The translations under genes and the position numbers were made by a program. A DNA stretch of 64,000 bases, taken from NCBI RefSeq assembly GCF_028737265.1, contig NZ_JAQZAK010000002.1, positions 248,001 through 312,000 on the forward strand, in the 5' to 3' direction. The DNA is from Actinomycetospora callitridis (GTDB lineage: Bacteria; Actinomycetota; Actinomycetes; Mycobacteriales; Pseudonocardiaceae). Below, piece after piece: positions 1-8,831 of this stretch. The first letter of the stretch is position 1. Each line of letters begins with the position of its first letter. Under the pieces are notes generated by a model, which saw only the letters and a program-made list of their open reading frames with translations, had not been told where the DNA came from and ran no database searches.

Positions 1-1
1 C

Positions 2-280
2 CTAGCGCCCCTCGGAGCCGTACGGACCGATCTCGCCCGCCTGCACCCCGATCACGCGGCACGGGCGGTTCATGGCCTGCAGGGCGCGTTCGAGGACGCG
101 GCCCACCTCGTCGACGGCCGCGCGCGCGTCCCCGGCCGTCGTGCTCCCGGTGACCTCGAGGACGCCGAACGGGACCGACGGGACACCGCCGACCTCGACG
201 AGCCGCTCGAGGAGGTCGGCGAGTCCGTCCTCGTCGAGACGCGTCAGGTCGGTCATCAGGTGGACCCGGTACTTGGTCAT
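2..280 (-). CDS. Hypothetical protein, about 92 aa
   Basis: Short soluble protein that I do not recognise. It is acidic, with alternating helical and strand-like segments and no membrane segment or signal. I place the start at the ATG at 280 (protein begins MTKYRVHLMTDL) because GAGGA lies just upstream. GTG codons at 325 and 331 would add 15-17 low-complexity residues. The stop (TAG) lies 2 bases from the window edge. It is divergent from the BLUF gene. A small isomerase-like ferredoxin fold is possible from the length and pattern, but nothing in the sequence proves it. Confidence 0.55.
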   Translation of the reverse strand: MTKYRVHLMTDLTRLDEDGLADLLERLVEVGGVPSVPFGVLEVTGSTTAGDARAAVDEVGRVLERALQAMNRPCRVIGVQAGEIGPYGSEGR

Positions 281-415
281 GGGTGGAGTGTCCTCGGCCG
301 GCGCGGCCGCTCGATCAGCGCTCACCGACACTCGCGCTTACCGTCAGGGTGACGCGCATCACGCTCGGTCCGTGGGGTCGACAGGAGTGCCGTCGCCGAC
401 GAGGGAGTCAACACC

Positions 416-877
416 ATGGCTGACGTCAGCAGCACGGGAAGTGGACCGGTGTTCCGCCTGGTCTACCGCAGCAGGCTGAGCATCCCGCCGGACGACGTCG
501 AGGGCGAGGTCGCCCGCATCCTGGAGGCGGCCCGCACGAAGAACCCGCAGCACGGCATCACCGGCGCCCTCGTCGTGTGGGAGGACAACGTCGTCCAGAC
601 CCTCGAGGGCGAGGAGGGCGTCGTCCGCGGCCTGTACGAGACGATCAGCCGCGACCCCCGTCACGAGCAGATCGACCTCGTCGAGGAGACGTCCGGCGTC
701 GAACGGGCGTTCACGCGCTGGTCGATGGCGCGGGTCTCCGACGGCGCCGACGCCGACATCCCGCTGTCGAAGCAGTGGGAGGGCGGTATCGACGTGAGCC
801 GCCCCCGGCTGACCACGCCCGCGGAGGACGCGGTCGTCGACGCGATGCGTGACCGCGTCCGGGGCGCCACGGCCTGA
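416..877 (+). CDS. BLUF-domain blue-light sensor, single-domain
   Basis: Flavin (FAD) blue-light receptor of the BLUF family. In this family light rearranges the hydrogen bonds around the flavin through a Tyr/Gln pair. All the expected residues are visible: Tyr17 in FRLVYRS, Asn43 before GITGAL, Gln61 in VVQTLEGE, and Trp102 and Met104 in FTRWSM. The domain covers about residues 12-105. The remaining 48 residues are polar and carry no output domain, so this is a short BLUF protein that probably acts by binding a partner. The ATG at 416 follows GGGAG by a few bases. Neighbours are a divergent small gene and a convergent TspO-like gene. Confidence in the fold is high; the partner is unknown. 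Confidence 0.93.
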   Translation: MADVSSTGSGPVFRLVYRSRLSIPPDDVEGEVARILEAARTKNPQHGITGALVVWEDNVVQTLEGEEGVVRGLYETISRDPRHEQIDLVEETSGVERAFTRWSMARVSDGADADIPLSKQWEGGIDVSRPRLTTPAEDAVVDAMRDRVRGATA

Positions 878-939
878 CCCCGCTCCGTCCCGTCGCCGAC
901 GCCATGATCTGGCGCGGCGGCGGGACGGCGCCGGACCCG

Positions 940-1710
940 TCACCGCCGCGCGGTGACCGATCGCGCGACGACGCTGCTGGTCGCCACGGCGAGGGCGCCG
1001 AGGCCGGCGGCAGTCGCCACCGGTGCCCTTCCGTCCCGTAGCGCCTTCATCGCGATTCCTGCCAGGCCCCAGCACGCGGCGACCGCGAACCCGGGGTTGC
1101 CGCGGACCACCACCGCTGTCGCGCTGCCGACCGTCGCTGCCGCCGCGACGAGTCTGACGGCCCCCCGGTCGGCGTCCTCGCCCTCCGGGCGTCCACGGCG
1201 CAGGTTGCGCGTGGTCTCGACGTTCGCGAAGCCGGCGACACACAGCCACCCGGCGAGCGGCCCGATGTAGCGCGACGCGGCGGCGCCCGCCGCGCCCTCG
1301 GGATCGCGCTCCGCAAGAGCCACCGACACGGTCGCGGCCGAGGCCGAACCGAGGATCAGAGCGACACTGACCTCGTCGAGACGCCGGAACTGCGAGTTGA
1401 GGCTCCACGCGACGTTCCCGGCCAGCGCGGCGTTCGCCCACCACCCGGCAGCACCCGAGACGGCCTCCCCTGCCCGCACACGGCGGAGGTCCGTCGCGGC
1501 GTAGGCGAGACTCCCGGCGAACAGGGGCGTCCAGATCACGAAGGCCCACCCGACCGGGGTGACCGGACCCTCGGTCGCCGTCGCCTGTTCGGTCTCCGTC
1601 GTCCCGCGGCCGGTCCAGCGCGCCATCTGCGTCGACATCGGCTGGGCGGTCGCCAGCGCGAGAGTCGTCGCGGCGCGGAGCAGCCCCGGTCGAGCCGTCA
1701 CCCGCATCAT
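940..1710 (-). CDS. TspO/MBR-like tryptophan-rich sensory membrane protein
   Basis: Multi-pass membrane protein of about 256 aa. The segment GWAFVIWTPLFAGSLAYA near residue 54 is the hallmark of actinobacterial proteins annotated as tryptophan-rich sensory protein, which are distant relatives of the TspO porphyrin/benzodiazepine receptor family. Further hydrophobic segments lie near residues 90-105, 115-130, 145-162, 185-205 and 225-245. TspO proteins bind tetrapyrroles and tune responses to light and oxygen; whether that holds here is inference. The gene is divergent from a MarR regulator with a short palindrome between them, so the regulator probably controls it. It is convergent with the BLUF gene. 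Confidence 0.7.
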   Translation of the reverse strand: MMRVTARPGLLRAATTLALATAQPMSTQMARWTGRGTTETEQATATEGPVTPVGWAFVIWTPLFAGSLAYAATDLRRVRAGEAVSGAAGWWANAALAGNVAWSLNSQFRRLDEVSVALILGSASAATVSVALAERDPEGAAGAAASRYIGPLAGWLCVAGFANVETTRNLRRGRPEGEDADRGAVRLVAAAATVGSATAVVVRGNPGFAVAACWGLAGIAMKALRDGRAPVATAAGLGALAVATSSVVARSVTARR

Positions 1711-1729
1711 CGTCGTGACCCCACCGCTC

Positions 1730-1752
1730 TGATATCAAGTGACTCCAATATC
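1730..1752. promoter_or_regulatory. Candidate MarR operator between divergent genes
   Basis: TGATATCA (1730-1737) is a perfect 8-bp palindrome. Its GATAT is mirrored by ATATC at 1748-1752, giving GATAT-N12-ATATC. The site lies in the 64-bp space between the TspO-like gene and the MarR gene. It sits just upstream of a possible -10 (TACCGT, 1757-1762), so a bound repressor would block both promoters. Assignment to the neighbouring MarR protein is inference. Confidence 0.5.
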
Positions 1753-1774
1753 GAGCTACCGTAGGATGTGTGCC

Positions 1775-2260
1775 GTGCCCCGGCAAGCGACGAACCACGC
1801 ACCGGGCACCTCTGGTCCACCGGCCGCTCAGCTCGCCTGGGCCGTGCACGACCTCGCCGTCGCGATCGCCGAAGCCGACGTCGCCATGGGCACGGCCCTC
1901 GGGGTCACCCCGGGGGACTACCTGGCGATCAAGCACGTCCTGCTGCGCCCGGACGAACTGGGGCCTGCCGAGTTGGGTCGTCTGCTCGGGATGTCGTCGG
2001 GCTCGGCGACCGCCCTGGTGGACCGCCTCGTGGACGCCGGCCACATGGTCCGCCGCCCTCACGACCATGACCGTCGGCGTCGGGTGCTCGCCATCTCCGA
2101 GGCGTCACGCCAGCGGGTGCTCGATGAGCTGGGGAGGCGTGCCACGGACATCGAGGAACTCGCCCGGCCCTACAGCGATGCCGAGCGAGAAGCGATCACG
2201 ACGTTCCTGCGGACGCTGGCGTCACGGCACCGGGGACGACCGGGGCCATCAGCACCGTGA
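1775..2260 (+). CDS. MarR-family transcriptional regulator
   Basis: Winged-helix repressor of about 161 aa. The recognition region reads AELGRLLGMSSGSATALVDRL, followed by the typical wing with HDHDRRRRVLAIS (charged D-x-R-R). Helices flank it on both sides, as in dimeric MarR proteins that respond to small phenolic or lipophilic ligands. I choose the GTG at 1775: a possible -10 (TACCGT at 1757-1762) puts the transcription start very close, suggesting a leaderless message. ATG at 1766 is an alternative, and a GTG at 1739 lies inside the operator-like palindrome. The likely target is the divergent TspO-like gene and itself. Confidence 0.85.
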   Translation: MPRQATNHAPGTSGPPAAQLAWAVHDLAVAIAEADVAMGTALGVTPGDYLAIKHVLLRPDELGPAELGRLLGMSSGSATALVDRLVDAGHMVRRPHDHDRRRRVLAISEASRQRVLDELGRRATDIEELARPYSDAEREAITTFLRTLASRHRGRPGPSAP

Positions 2261-2339
2261 TGCCGATCCGGAGCGGGAACTCGACCACGTCGCCGTCGTC
2301 CGTACCTCAGCCCCGGTGCCGGCTCGCCGAGCGGCGTCC

Positions 2340-2795
2340 TCAGAGCGTGGTCGTCGCGACCAGGACGAGCACGAAGGACGCCACGATGATCGCGACGCGG
2401 AGGTGGTGCAGCCGGTCCCAGCGGCGGTGCTGCTCCCGCCAGTCGTCGGGGTGGTTCTCCGCGGTCCACCCCCTCGAGCGGTTGTTGATCGGCACCAGCA
2501 GGACGACCGACAGGACGACGCTGACGACCAGCAACAGCGCGGCGACGAGGAGCGCCGTCGCCGCGGTCGGCGTGCCCCACACGAGCGCGGCGAGGACCGC
2601 GGTGAGCGCCAGGGACGCGACGTACCAGAACGGCATCGCACGCCCCAGTACGCGCCCACCGTCCGCTCGTGCGGCCAACGACGCGTCGGCCGGCAGACGC
2701 AACAGCATCGGGTTGACGACGACGGCGACCGCGAACTCGACGCCGACCATGAGGCCGACGACGGTCGCGGTGACGACCGCGAGCACGGATGTCAT
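2340..2795 (-). CDS. DUF1772 (anthrone-oxygenase-like) membrane protein
   Basis: Four-helix integral membrane protein of 151 aa. Hydrophobic segments lie near residues 5-28, 55-78, 80-102 and 133-150. The segment VPINNRSRGW after the third helix, followed by a DDWRE-x-RRWDRLH stretch, matches the DUF1772 pattern, a family related to fungal anthrone oxygenases. Function in bacteria is mostly unproven. The ATG at 2795 is preceded by GAGAGGGG. A perfect inverted repeat (2815-2843) sits directly upstream, shared with the divergent TetR gene, so expression is probably repressed by that regulator and induced by an unknown small molecule. Confidence 0.8.
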   Translation of the reverse strand: MTSVLAVVTATVVGLMVGVEFAVAVVVNPMLLRLPADASLAARADGGRVLGRAMPFWYVASLALTAVLAALVWGTPTAATALLVAALLLVVSVVLSVVLLVPINNRSRGWTAENHPDDWREQHRRWDRLHHLRVAIIVASFVLVLVATTTL

Positions 2796-2814
2796 GGCGA
2801 GACCCCTCTCGATC

Positions 2815-2843
2815 TAGCAGTGCTAGATTTCCTAGCACTGCTA
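2815..2843. promoter_or_regulatory. TetR-type operator, perfect 12-bp arms
   Basis: TAGCAGTGCTAG (2815-2826), a 5-bp spacer, then CTAGCACTGCTA (2832-2843), an exact reverse complement. Each arm is itself nearly palindromic (CTAGCAGTGCTAG), so two dimers could bind side by side. The site lies between the DUF1772 gene (starts 2795) and the TetR gene (starts 2884) and is AT-richer than its surroundings. That is the classic position for a divergent, autoregulated TetR operator. Confidence 0.85.
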
Positions 2844-2883
2844 AGCTAGGCCGGGTCGGGACGGATCACAAGAGGGAGGGCCG

Positions 2884-3453
2884 ATGGCGGATCCGACGGC
2901 GCGTCGGCGGCGGCACGAGGAACGCGCTCGTCACATCCTCGATGCCGCGCGGGACCGCGCCGACGCGCAGGGCTGGGCCGCCGTCACCACCCGACACCTC
3001 TCCGAGGCCATCGGCTACAGCCAGCCCGTGCTGTACAGCCACTTCCCCGGCGGCAAGGCGGAGATCATGCTGGCGGTCGCCCTCGACGGCTTCGTCGAGC
3101 TGACACGGCGGTGCCGCACGGCGCTCGGCGGTCGGCAGGGACGGCCCGCGATCGAAGCCGTGTCCGTCGCCTACCTCGACTTCGGCGGCGAGCACCCGGC
3201 GGTCTACGAGGCGATGTTCCACCTGCCGATCGACACGCCGTTCGCCCAGGACGACACCCGGCCCGAGCTCCGCGCCGCGTTCGACGTGCTGGCCGAGACG
3301 ATCGGCGACGACGACGGCACCGCGACCGAGGTGTTCTGGAGCGCCCTGCACGGCATGAGCCTGCTGGAACGCGCCGGGCGCATGCGCCCGGAGCACCGCG
3401 GGCTCCGCGTGTCCGAGCTCGGCGTCCGCTTCGGATCGACCCCGGCCCGCTGA
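2884..3453 (+). CDS. TetR-family transcriptional regulator
   Basis: Repressor of 189 aa. The N-terminal helix-turn-helix covers about residues 15-60 and includes TRHLSEAIGYSQPVLYSHF, a typical TetR recognition helix ending in Y-x-H-F. The rest is the ligand-binding/dimer domain (segments AVYEAMFHLPID and VFWSALHGMSLLERAGR resemble TetR C-terminal domains of the WHG type). The ATG at 2884 follows GAGGGAGGG. The perfect inverted repeat 41 bp upstream is the presumed operator, and the divergent DUF1772 gene the presumed target. The inducer is unknown. Confidence 0.92.
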   Translation: MADPTARRRRHEERARHILDAARDRADAQGWAAVTTRHLSEAIGYSQPVLYSHFPGGKAEIMLAVALDGFVELTRRCRTALGGRQGRPAIEAVSVAYLDFGGEHPAVYEAMFHLPIDTPFAQDDTRPELRAAFDVLAETIGDDDGTATEVFWSALHGMSLLERAGRMRPEHRGLRVSELGVRFGSTPAR

Positions 3454-3519
3454 GCGCGTGGCCGGCCGACCGGATCAGACGTCGGAGCGGAACCCGACCC
3501 GGCAGGTGTCCCCGGCCAC

Positions 3520-4359
3520 CTACAGGATCTCCAGCCGGCGCTTCCGGCCCGGCGGCGGGAACGCGGCGTCGAGCGCGGCCCGGTCGTCGTCGGTGAGTGC
3601 GACGTCGAGCCCGGCCCGGTTCTCGGCCATCCGCGCGGGGGTCGCGGTCTTCGGGATCGCGCAGACGCCGGGGTGATCGAGCACCCACGCGATGGCGATC
3701 TGGGCGGGCGTGGCGTCGTGCCGGTCGGCGACCTCGCGCAGTGCGGGCTCGTCGAGCAGTCGCCCCTGCTCGACGGGCGAGTAGGCCATCAGCGGGAGCC
3801 CGCGGCGCTCGGCCCACGGGAGCAGGTCCCACTCGGGTCCCCGCCGTACGAGGTTGTAGAGGATCTGGTCGGTGGCCACCTGGTCGCCGCTCGGGACCTC
3901 GTCGAGCTCGGCCAGGTCGTCGACGTCCAGGTTGCTCACGCCCCAGGCGCGAATCTTCCCGGCGTCGCGCAGCTCGACGAACGCCTCGACGGTCTCCGCG
4001 AGCGGGTACCGGCCGCGCCAGTGCAGTAGGTAGAGGTCGATCCGGTCGGTGCGCAGCCTGCGCAGGGCCCGATCGCAGGCCCCGACGGTGCCGTGGCGGG
4101 AGGCGTCCGAGGGCAGCACCTTGTCCACGAGGAACGCCTCGTCGCGCCGCGCGGCCAGCGCCTCGCCGACCAGCTCCTCGGCGCCGCCGTCGGCGTACAT
4201 CTCAGCGGTGTCGATCATCGTCAGCCCGGCGTCGAGTGCGGCGCGCAGCGAGTCGATCTCGTCCCGGCGGCGGGCCGGCTGTTCGGCGTATCCCCAGGTC
4301 CCGACGCCGAGCACGGGCATCGCGGCGCCGTCGGGGAGGGCGATGGTGGGGACGGTCAT
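3520..4359 (-). CDS. Aldo/keto reductase
   Basis: NAD(P)H-dependent oxidoreductase with a TIM-barrel fold, 279 aa. The catalytic tetrad is visible as Asp50 (TMIDTAEMY), Tyr55, Lys80 (FLVDKVLP) and His113 (LYLLHWRG). The C-terminal half carries the cofactor-binding segment (AIPKTATPARMAENR), where the Lys contacts the NADP phosphate in the family. The start is the ATG at 4359. It stands alone between the TetR gene and ychF, on the same strand as ychF. The substrate cannot be read from the sequence; the family reduces carbonyls and detoxifies aldehydes. Confidence 0.9.
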   Translation of the reverse strand: MTVPTIALPDGAAMPVLGVGTWGYAEQPARRRDEIDSLRAALDAGLTMIDTAEMYADGGAEELVGEALAARRDEAFLVDKVLPSDASRHGTVGACDRALRRLRTDRIDLYLLHWRGRYPLAETVEAFVELRDAGKIRAWGVSNLDVDDLAELDEVPSGDQVATDQILYNLVRRGPEWDLLPWAERRGLPLMAYSPVEQGRLLDEPALREVADRHDATPAQIAIAWVLDHPGVCAIPKTATPARMAENRAGLDVALTDDDRAALDAAFPPPGRKRRLEIL

Positions 4360-4407
4360 GGGTGGGTGACCTCCGGCCCTGTGAGCACTTGTCTCGGGTC
4401 ACGACAC

Positions 4408-5481
<1,074 letters not shown>

Positions 5482-5572
5482 GAGAATCCAGTCTGCCAGC
5501 GAGGGATCCGGGCGGGCCCCGGCGGCGTCCAACCAGGGTGACAGCTGCTCCACGTGACCCTCGGAGGTCCCC

Positions 5573-6100
5573 GTGCCCGCCCTCGCCACCGTGCCCACCC
5601 CGCTCGGCCCGTTCACCGCCCTCGTCGACGACGAGGGCGCCGTCCTCGCGTCGGGCTGGACCGACGACGCCGGCGCGCTGCTCGCGCTCGTGCACGCCGA
5701 GCTGCGTCCCACCGATCCCGCGCGTCGCGAGGACCTCGGGGAGGTCACCGCGGCGGTGACGGCGTTCCACGACGGCGATCCCGGCCCGGCGGCGGCCGTG
5801 CCCGTGCGCCAGATCAGCGGGCCGGCGACCACCGCGATCTGGGAGCGGCTCCGCGCGGTGCCCGCCGGAGAGCCGACGACCTACGGCGAGCTCGCCGACG
5901 CCGCCGGCTATCCGAAGGGTCACCGGATCGCCGCGCGGGCGTGCGTGCACAACGCCGCCACGCTCTTCGTCCCGTGCCACCGCGTGCTGCGTCGGGGCGG
6001 CGCGCTCGGCGGGTACCGCTGGGGGCTGGAGCGGAAGGAGCGGCTGCTGGCCCTCGAGGCCTCCTGGCGCGTCGATGACGCGGCGTTGTCGGGGGTGTGA
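5573..6100 (+). CDS. ogt: Methylated-DNA-[protein]-cysteine S-methyltransferase
   Basis: Suicidal DNA repair protein that moves the alkyl group from O6-alkylguanine to its own cysteine. The active-site motif PCHRV is at residues 134-138 with acceptor Cys135. The helix-turn-helix part (TTYGELADAAGYPKGHRIAARACVHN) contains the Arg-finger/Asn region used to flip the base. In place of the usual GNPKAARAVG-type segment it reads GYPKGHRIAAR, still within family range. Length is 175 aa and the start is GTG at 5573. It diverges from ychF and may share a promoter region with it; the downstream rmuC gene is also DNA-repair related. Confidence 0.93.
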   Translation: MPALATVPTPLGPFTALVDDEGAVLASGWTDDAGALLALVHAELRPTDPARREDLGEVTAAVTAFHDGDPGPAAAVPVRQISGPATTAIWERLRAVPAGEPTTYGELADAAGYPKGHRIAARACVHNAATLFVPCHRVLRRGGALGGYRWGLERKERLLALEASWRVDDAALSGV

Positions 6101-6129
6101 TCCATCCTGCCGGTCATGACGGAGGAGCC

Positions 6130-7314
6130 ATGACGACGGCCGGGGTGCTCGCGGGGTTGCTGCTGGGGCTCGTGATCGGCGCGGGCGTCGGCGCGTGGGT
6201 CGCGCTGCACCTGGCCGGGGCCCGGCGCGACGCGGCGGTGTCCGAGGCGGTGCGTCGTGCGGGGGCCGAGGTCGCCGCGGCGCGCGCCGAGCTCGACGCC
6301 GAGCGCCGCGGGGCGGGCGACCGCGAGCGCGCCCTGGGGCCGGCGGTGCGCGCCGCCTCGACCGAGGTGCTCGATCGCGTGCTGGAGCCCGTGTCCGCGG
6401 CCCTCGGTCGCATGGAGCGGGAGATGGCGGGTGCGGAGCGCGAGCGGGCGGCCGCCTTCGCGTCGCTGCGCGAGCAGGTCGGCGCGGTCGCGGAGGGCGC
6501 GCAAGGGGTGGCGGGCGAGACGCGCGCGCTGGTCGGCGCCCTGCGCGCCCCGAACGTGCGCGGACGGTGGGGTGAGCTGCAGCTCGAGCGGGTGGTCGAC
6601 CTCGCCGGCATGGTCGAGCACTGCGACTTCACCCGCCAGGCCCATGCCCGCGGGGTCGACGACGACGGCGCCCAGCGTCCCGACCTCGTGGTGCACCTCG
6701 CGGGCGGCAAGCAGGTGGTCGTCGACGCGAAGGTCCCGTTCGCCGCGTACCTGGAGTCCACCGAGGCCCGCGACGACGCGGCCCGCCGCGAGCGGATCGC
6801 GGCGCACGCCAAGCAGCTGCGCGCCCACGTCGACGCGCTCGGCGCCAAGGCCTACTGGCGGCGCTTCGACCCGACGCCCGAGTTCGTGGTGATGTTCGTG
6901 CCGGGCGAGGTCTTCCTGTCCGCGGCGCTGGAGGCCGATCCGGCGCTGCTCGAGCACGCCTTCGGCGCCGACGTCGTCATCGCGACGCCCACCACGCTGA
7001 TGGCGCTGCTGCGCACGGTCGCCTACGCGTGGCGCCAGGAGGCCCTCGCCCGCAACACCGCCGAGGTGCACGCGCTCGGACGCGAGCTGCACGGCCGCCT
7101 GGCCACCCTCTCCGGGCACCTCGCGCGGCTGGGACGGTCCCTCGACGGCAGCGTCCGGTCGTTCAACGAGACGGTCAGCTCGCTCGAGTCCCGCGTGCTC
7201 GTCAGCGCCCGGCGGTTCGCGGACCTGTCCGTGACCACCGCCGATCTGGAGAGCCCGGAGCAGATCGAGCGCCGCCCGCGGGCACCGGCCGAGTCGATCG
7301 CGGAGACGGGATGA
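6130..7314 (+). CDS. rmuC: DNA recombination protein RmuC
   Basis: RmuC-family protein of 394 aa that limits inversions and recombination at short repeats in E. coli. It has an N-terminal membrane segment (residues 4-26), then an Ala/Glu/Arg-rich coiled coil to about residue 130. The nuclease-like RmuC domain follows, with GRWGELQLERVV, RPDLVVHLAGGKQVVVDAKVPFAAY (a PD-(D/E)xK-like core, D-x-x-V...VDAK) and EFVVMFVPGE. I use the ATG at 6130 because GGAGGA sits 6 bases upstream; the reading frame opens earlier at a GTG (6097) that overlaps ogt. Confidence 0.93.
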   Translation: MTTAGVLAGLLLGLVIGAGVGAWVALHLAGARRDAAVSEAVRRAGAEVAAARAELDAERRGAGDRERALGPAVRAASTEVLDRVLEPVSAALGRMEREMAGAERERAAAFASLREQVGAVAEGAQGVAGETRALVGALRAPNVRGRWGELQLERVVDLAGMVEHCDFTRQAHARGVDDDGAQRPDLVVHLAGGKQVVVDAKVPFAAYLESTEARDDAARRERIAAHAKQLRAHVDALGAKAYWRRFDPTPEFVVMFVPGEVFLSAALEADPALLEHAFGADVVIATPTTLMALLRTVAYAWRQEALARNTAEVHALGRELHGRLATLSGHLARLGRSLDGSVRSFNETVSSLESRVLVSARRFADLSVTTADLESPEQIERRPRAPAESIAETG

Positions 7315-7402
7315 CGCGAGGATGAGTGGTCCACGTCACCGCACTCGCCGGTGTCCGTGCGGGTGCGACGGAACGTCACGGTCCGACCGCTAGCGTTGGG
7401 GT

Positions 7403-8251
7403 GTGACCAGCGCGCGGGAGGAGGCACTCGGCACCGGGCCCGTCGGTCCCGGCGAGCGCTCCGTCGTCCGGTCACTGCGCGGGCTCCGCTGGTGGGGGAC
7501 GCTGCTGCTCGGCGGGCTCTTCACCGTCGCCGGCGTGGCGATCGACCTCGTGCTCTCCGGCGAGCTGGGCGTGGCGTTCACCGCCTGCTTCGCCGGCGGC
7601 TGCATCCTCGCGACCGCCTGGTCCCGGCGTGACTCGCTGTTCGTCCCGCTCGTCCAGCCGCCGCTGCTGCTGGCGGTGGGCGTGCCCGTGGTCGTCGTCG
7701 CCACGGGATCGCTCCCCCGCTCGGGCGGCACGGCCTCCACGCTCCTCGCCGTCGGTGGGCCGCTGGTCAACGCCTTCCCGACCCTCGCGATCACCACCGC
7801 CGTGTGCCTGGCGCTCGGTTTCATCCGCTCGCGCCTCGAGCCCTGGCAGCGGTCCTCCGACCGGCTCGACCCCGACGCCCCACGCGAGCCCCGGGACCGG
7901 CCGCCCCGGGACCGGGACCCACGCGATCGGGACCCCCGCGAGCGCGAGCTGCGGGAGCGGGAACGCCGCGAGCGGGAGATCCGCGAGCGTCAGCGGCGCG
8001 AGTCCCGGGACCGTGATCCCCGCGACCGGGACCGCGACCCCCGCGACCGCGACCCCCGGGATCGCGAGCCGCGCGAGCGCCGTCCCCGCCAGGTGCCGGT
8101 CGAGGCCCGTCCGGCGCGCGACGACCGCCGCCGTCCGTCCGCCGGCGACGCCCGGCGTCGCCCCGTGCGCCCGGACGACCCCGACGAGGAGTTCGGCCCC
8201 GGGGTCCGGCGCGTCCCGCGCCGCGTCGACGGGCCCGACGACCGCCGCTGA
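7403..8251 (+). CDS. DUF6542-type membrane protein with RD/RE-rich tail
   Basis: Membrane protein of 282 aa. Four hydrophobic segments lie between about residues 28 and 140 and match the actinobacterial DUF6542 pattern (WWGTLLLGGLFTVAGVAIDL near the start). From about residue 152 the protein turns into a long, highly charged tail built of PRDRD/RERE units, with no predicted fold, ending DGPDDRR. The tail is encoded by imperfect GC-rich repeats at about 7890-8090. A similar small membrane gene lies next to ychF/ispH in mycobacteria (Rv1111c region). Function unknown. Confidence 0.75.
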   Translation: MTSAREEALGTGPVGPGERSVVRSLRGLRWWGTLLLGGLFTVAGVAIDLVLSGELGVAFTACFAGGCILATAWSRRDSLFVPLVQPPLLLAVGVPVVVVATGSLPRSGGTASTLLAVGGPLVNAFPTLAITTAVCLALGFIRSRLEPWQRSSDRLDPDAPREPRDRPPRDRDPRDRDPRERELRERERREREIRERQRRESRDRDPRDRDRDPRDRDPRDREPRERRPRQVPVEARPARDDRRRPSAGDARRRPVRPDDPDEEFGPGVRRVPRRVDGPDDRR

Positions 8252-8270
8252 GGCGGGTCCGAGATCCGGA

Positions 8271-8294
8271 TGAGTGGAGCGTGCGCTCCGCTCA
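8271..8294. terminator. Hairpin downstream of the DUF6542 gene
   Basis: TGAGTGGAGCG (8271-8281) pairs with CGCTCCGCTCA (8284-8294) across a 2-base gap, with one G-U pair, giving an 11-bp stem. It sits 20 bases after the stop at 8251 and between two convergent genes. There is no U-run, as is usual for high-GC actinomycete terminators. Confidence 0.5.
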
Positions 8295-8348
8295 GCGAGA
8301 CATCCGCCCCGATTTCCCGGATCTTGCTGGCCGGCCCGTTCGCGTCCC

Positions 8349-8401
8349 GTGATCAACGGGGAGTTCGTGCGCGTAGAAGCAGCGAACAGGCCGTTCGTTG
8401 C
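8349..8401 (+). repeat. 47-bp dispersed structured repeat, copy A
   Basis: The 47-bp core is 8355-8401 and begins AACGGGGAGTTCGTGCGCGT. GTGATC precedes it (8349-8354), as in copy C. It matches copies at 19841-19887 (opposite strand) and 30989-31035, with identical length and only a few substitutions. Internal arms GTTCG...CGAAC and AACGG...CCGTT can fold into a long hairpin. The copy lies between the 3' ends of two convergent genes. The frame through it is open, but I see no conserved start or stop among copies. Confidence 0.85.
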
Positions 8402-8414
8402 ACTCGGAGTGCCG

Positions 8415-8831
8415 TCAGCAGCCGGCGTACTCGTCGCGCCGCAGGAGCATCGCGCCGAGCATGGTCAGGAACATCAGGACGTGTCCGCCGATCATCAGGG
8501 TCTCGCCCGAGACGGCACCGAGGCCGTAGGGCACGAGCAGCAGCACGAACGGGGCGCACATCGCCGCCGACATCTCGACGATCAGGCGCGCGCAGTGACG
8601 TCGCACGGTCATCCACACGGCCATGCCGATGGTCATGTCGGCGGCCATCACGAGGGCGTGGGCGGCGGGCAGAGCGGCCCAGGCCGCCGGCGTCAGGGGC
8701 ATGAGCAGCGCCATGCCGACGAACATCGCCACGACCATCTCGAGGTAGTGGCCGGCGAAGCGCAGCACGCGCCGGCGGGGGGCGCGGGTGGTCGCGACGG
8801 GGGCGGTGGGCTGGGCGGGCTGGGTGCTCAT
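8415..8831 (-). CDS. Small methionine-rich four-helix membrane protein
   Basis: Integral membrane protein of 138 aa with four hydrophobic segments (about residues 28-52, 54-75, 88-108 and 112-130) and unusually many Met residues (for example MVVAMFVGMALLMPL, ADMTIGMAVWM). Proteins of this look are scattered in actinomycetes, often without a useful name; I do not assign a function. Met-rich helices can reflect metal or redox roles, but that is speculation. It lies about 100 bp downstream of the response regulator gene on the same strand, so it may be part of that regulon. Confidence 0.65.
   Translation of the reverse strand: MSTQPAQPTAPVATTRAPRRRVLRFAGHYLEMVVAMFVGMALLMPLTPAAWAALPAAHALVMAADMTIGMAVWMTVRRHCARLIVEMSAAMCAPFVLLLVPYGLGAVSGETLMIGGHVLMFLTMLGAMLLRRDEYAGC

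Noticed and set aside
359..2068. A 569-codon open frame on the minus strand
   Set aside because: It runs antisense through the BLUF gene, through the TspO-like gene in another frame, and into the MarR gene. It has no family resemblance and strong Arg/Gly bias typical of GC-rich shadow frames.
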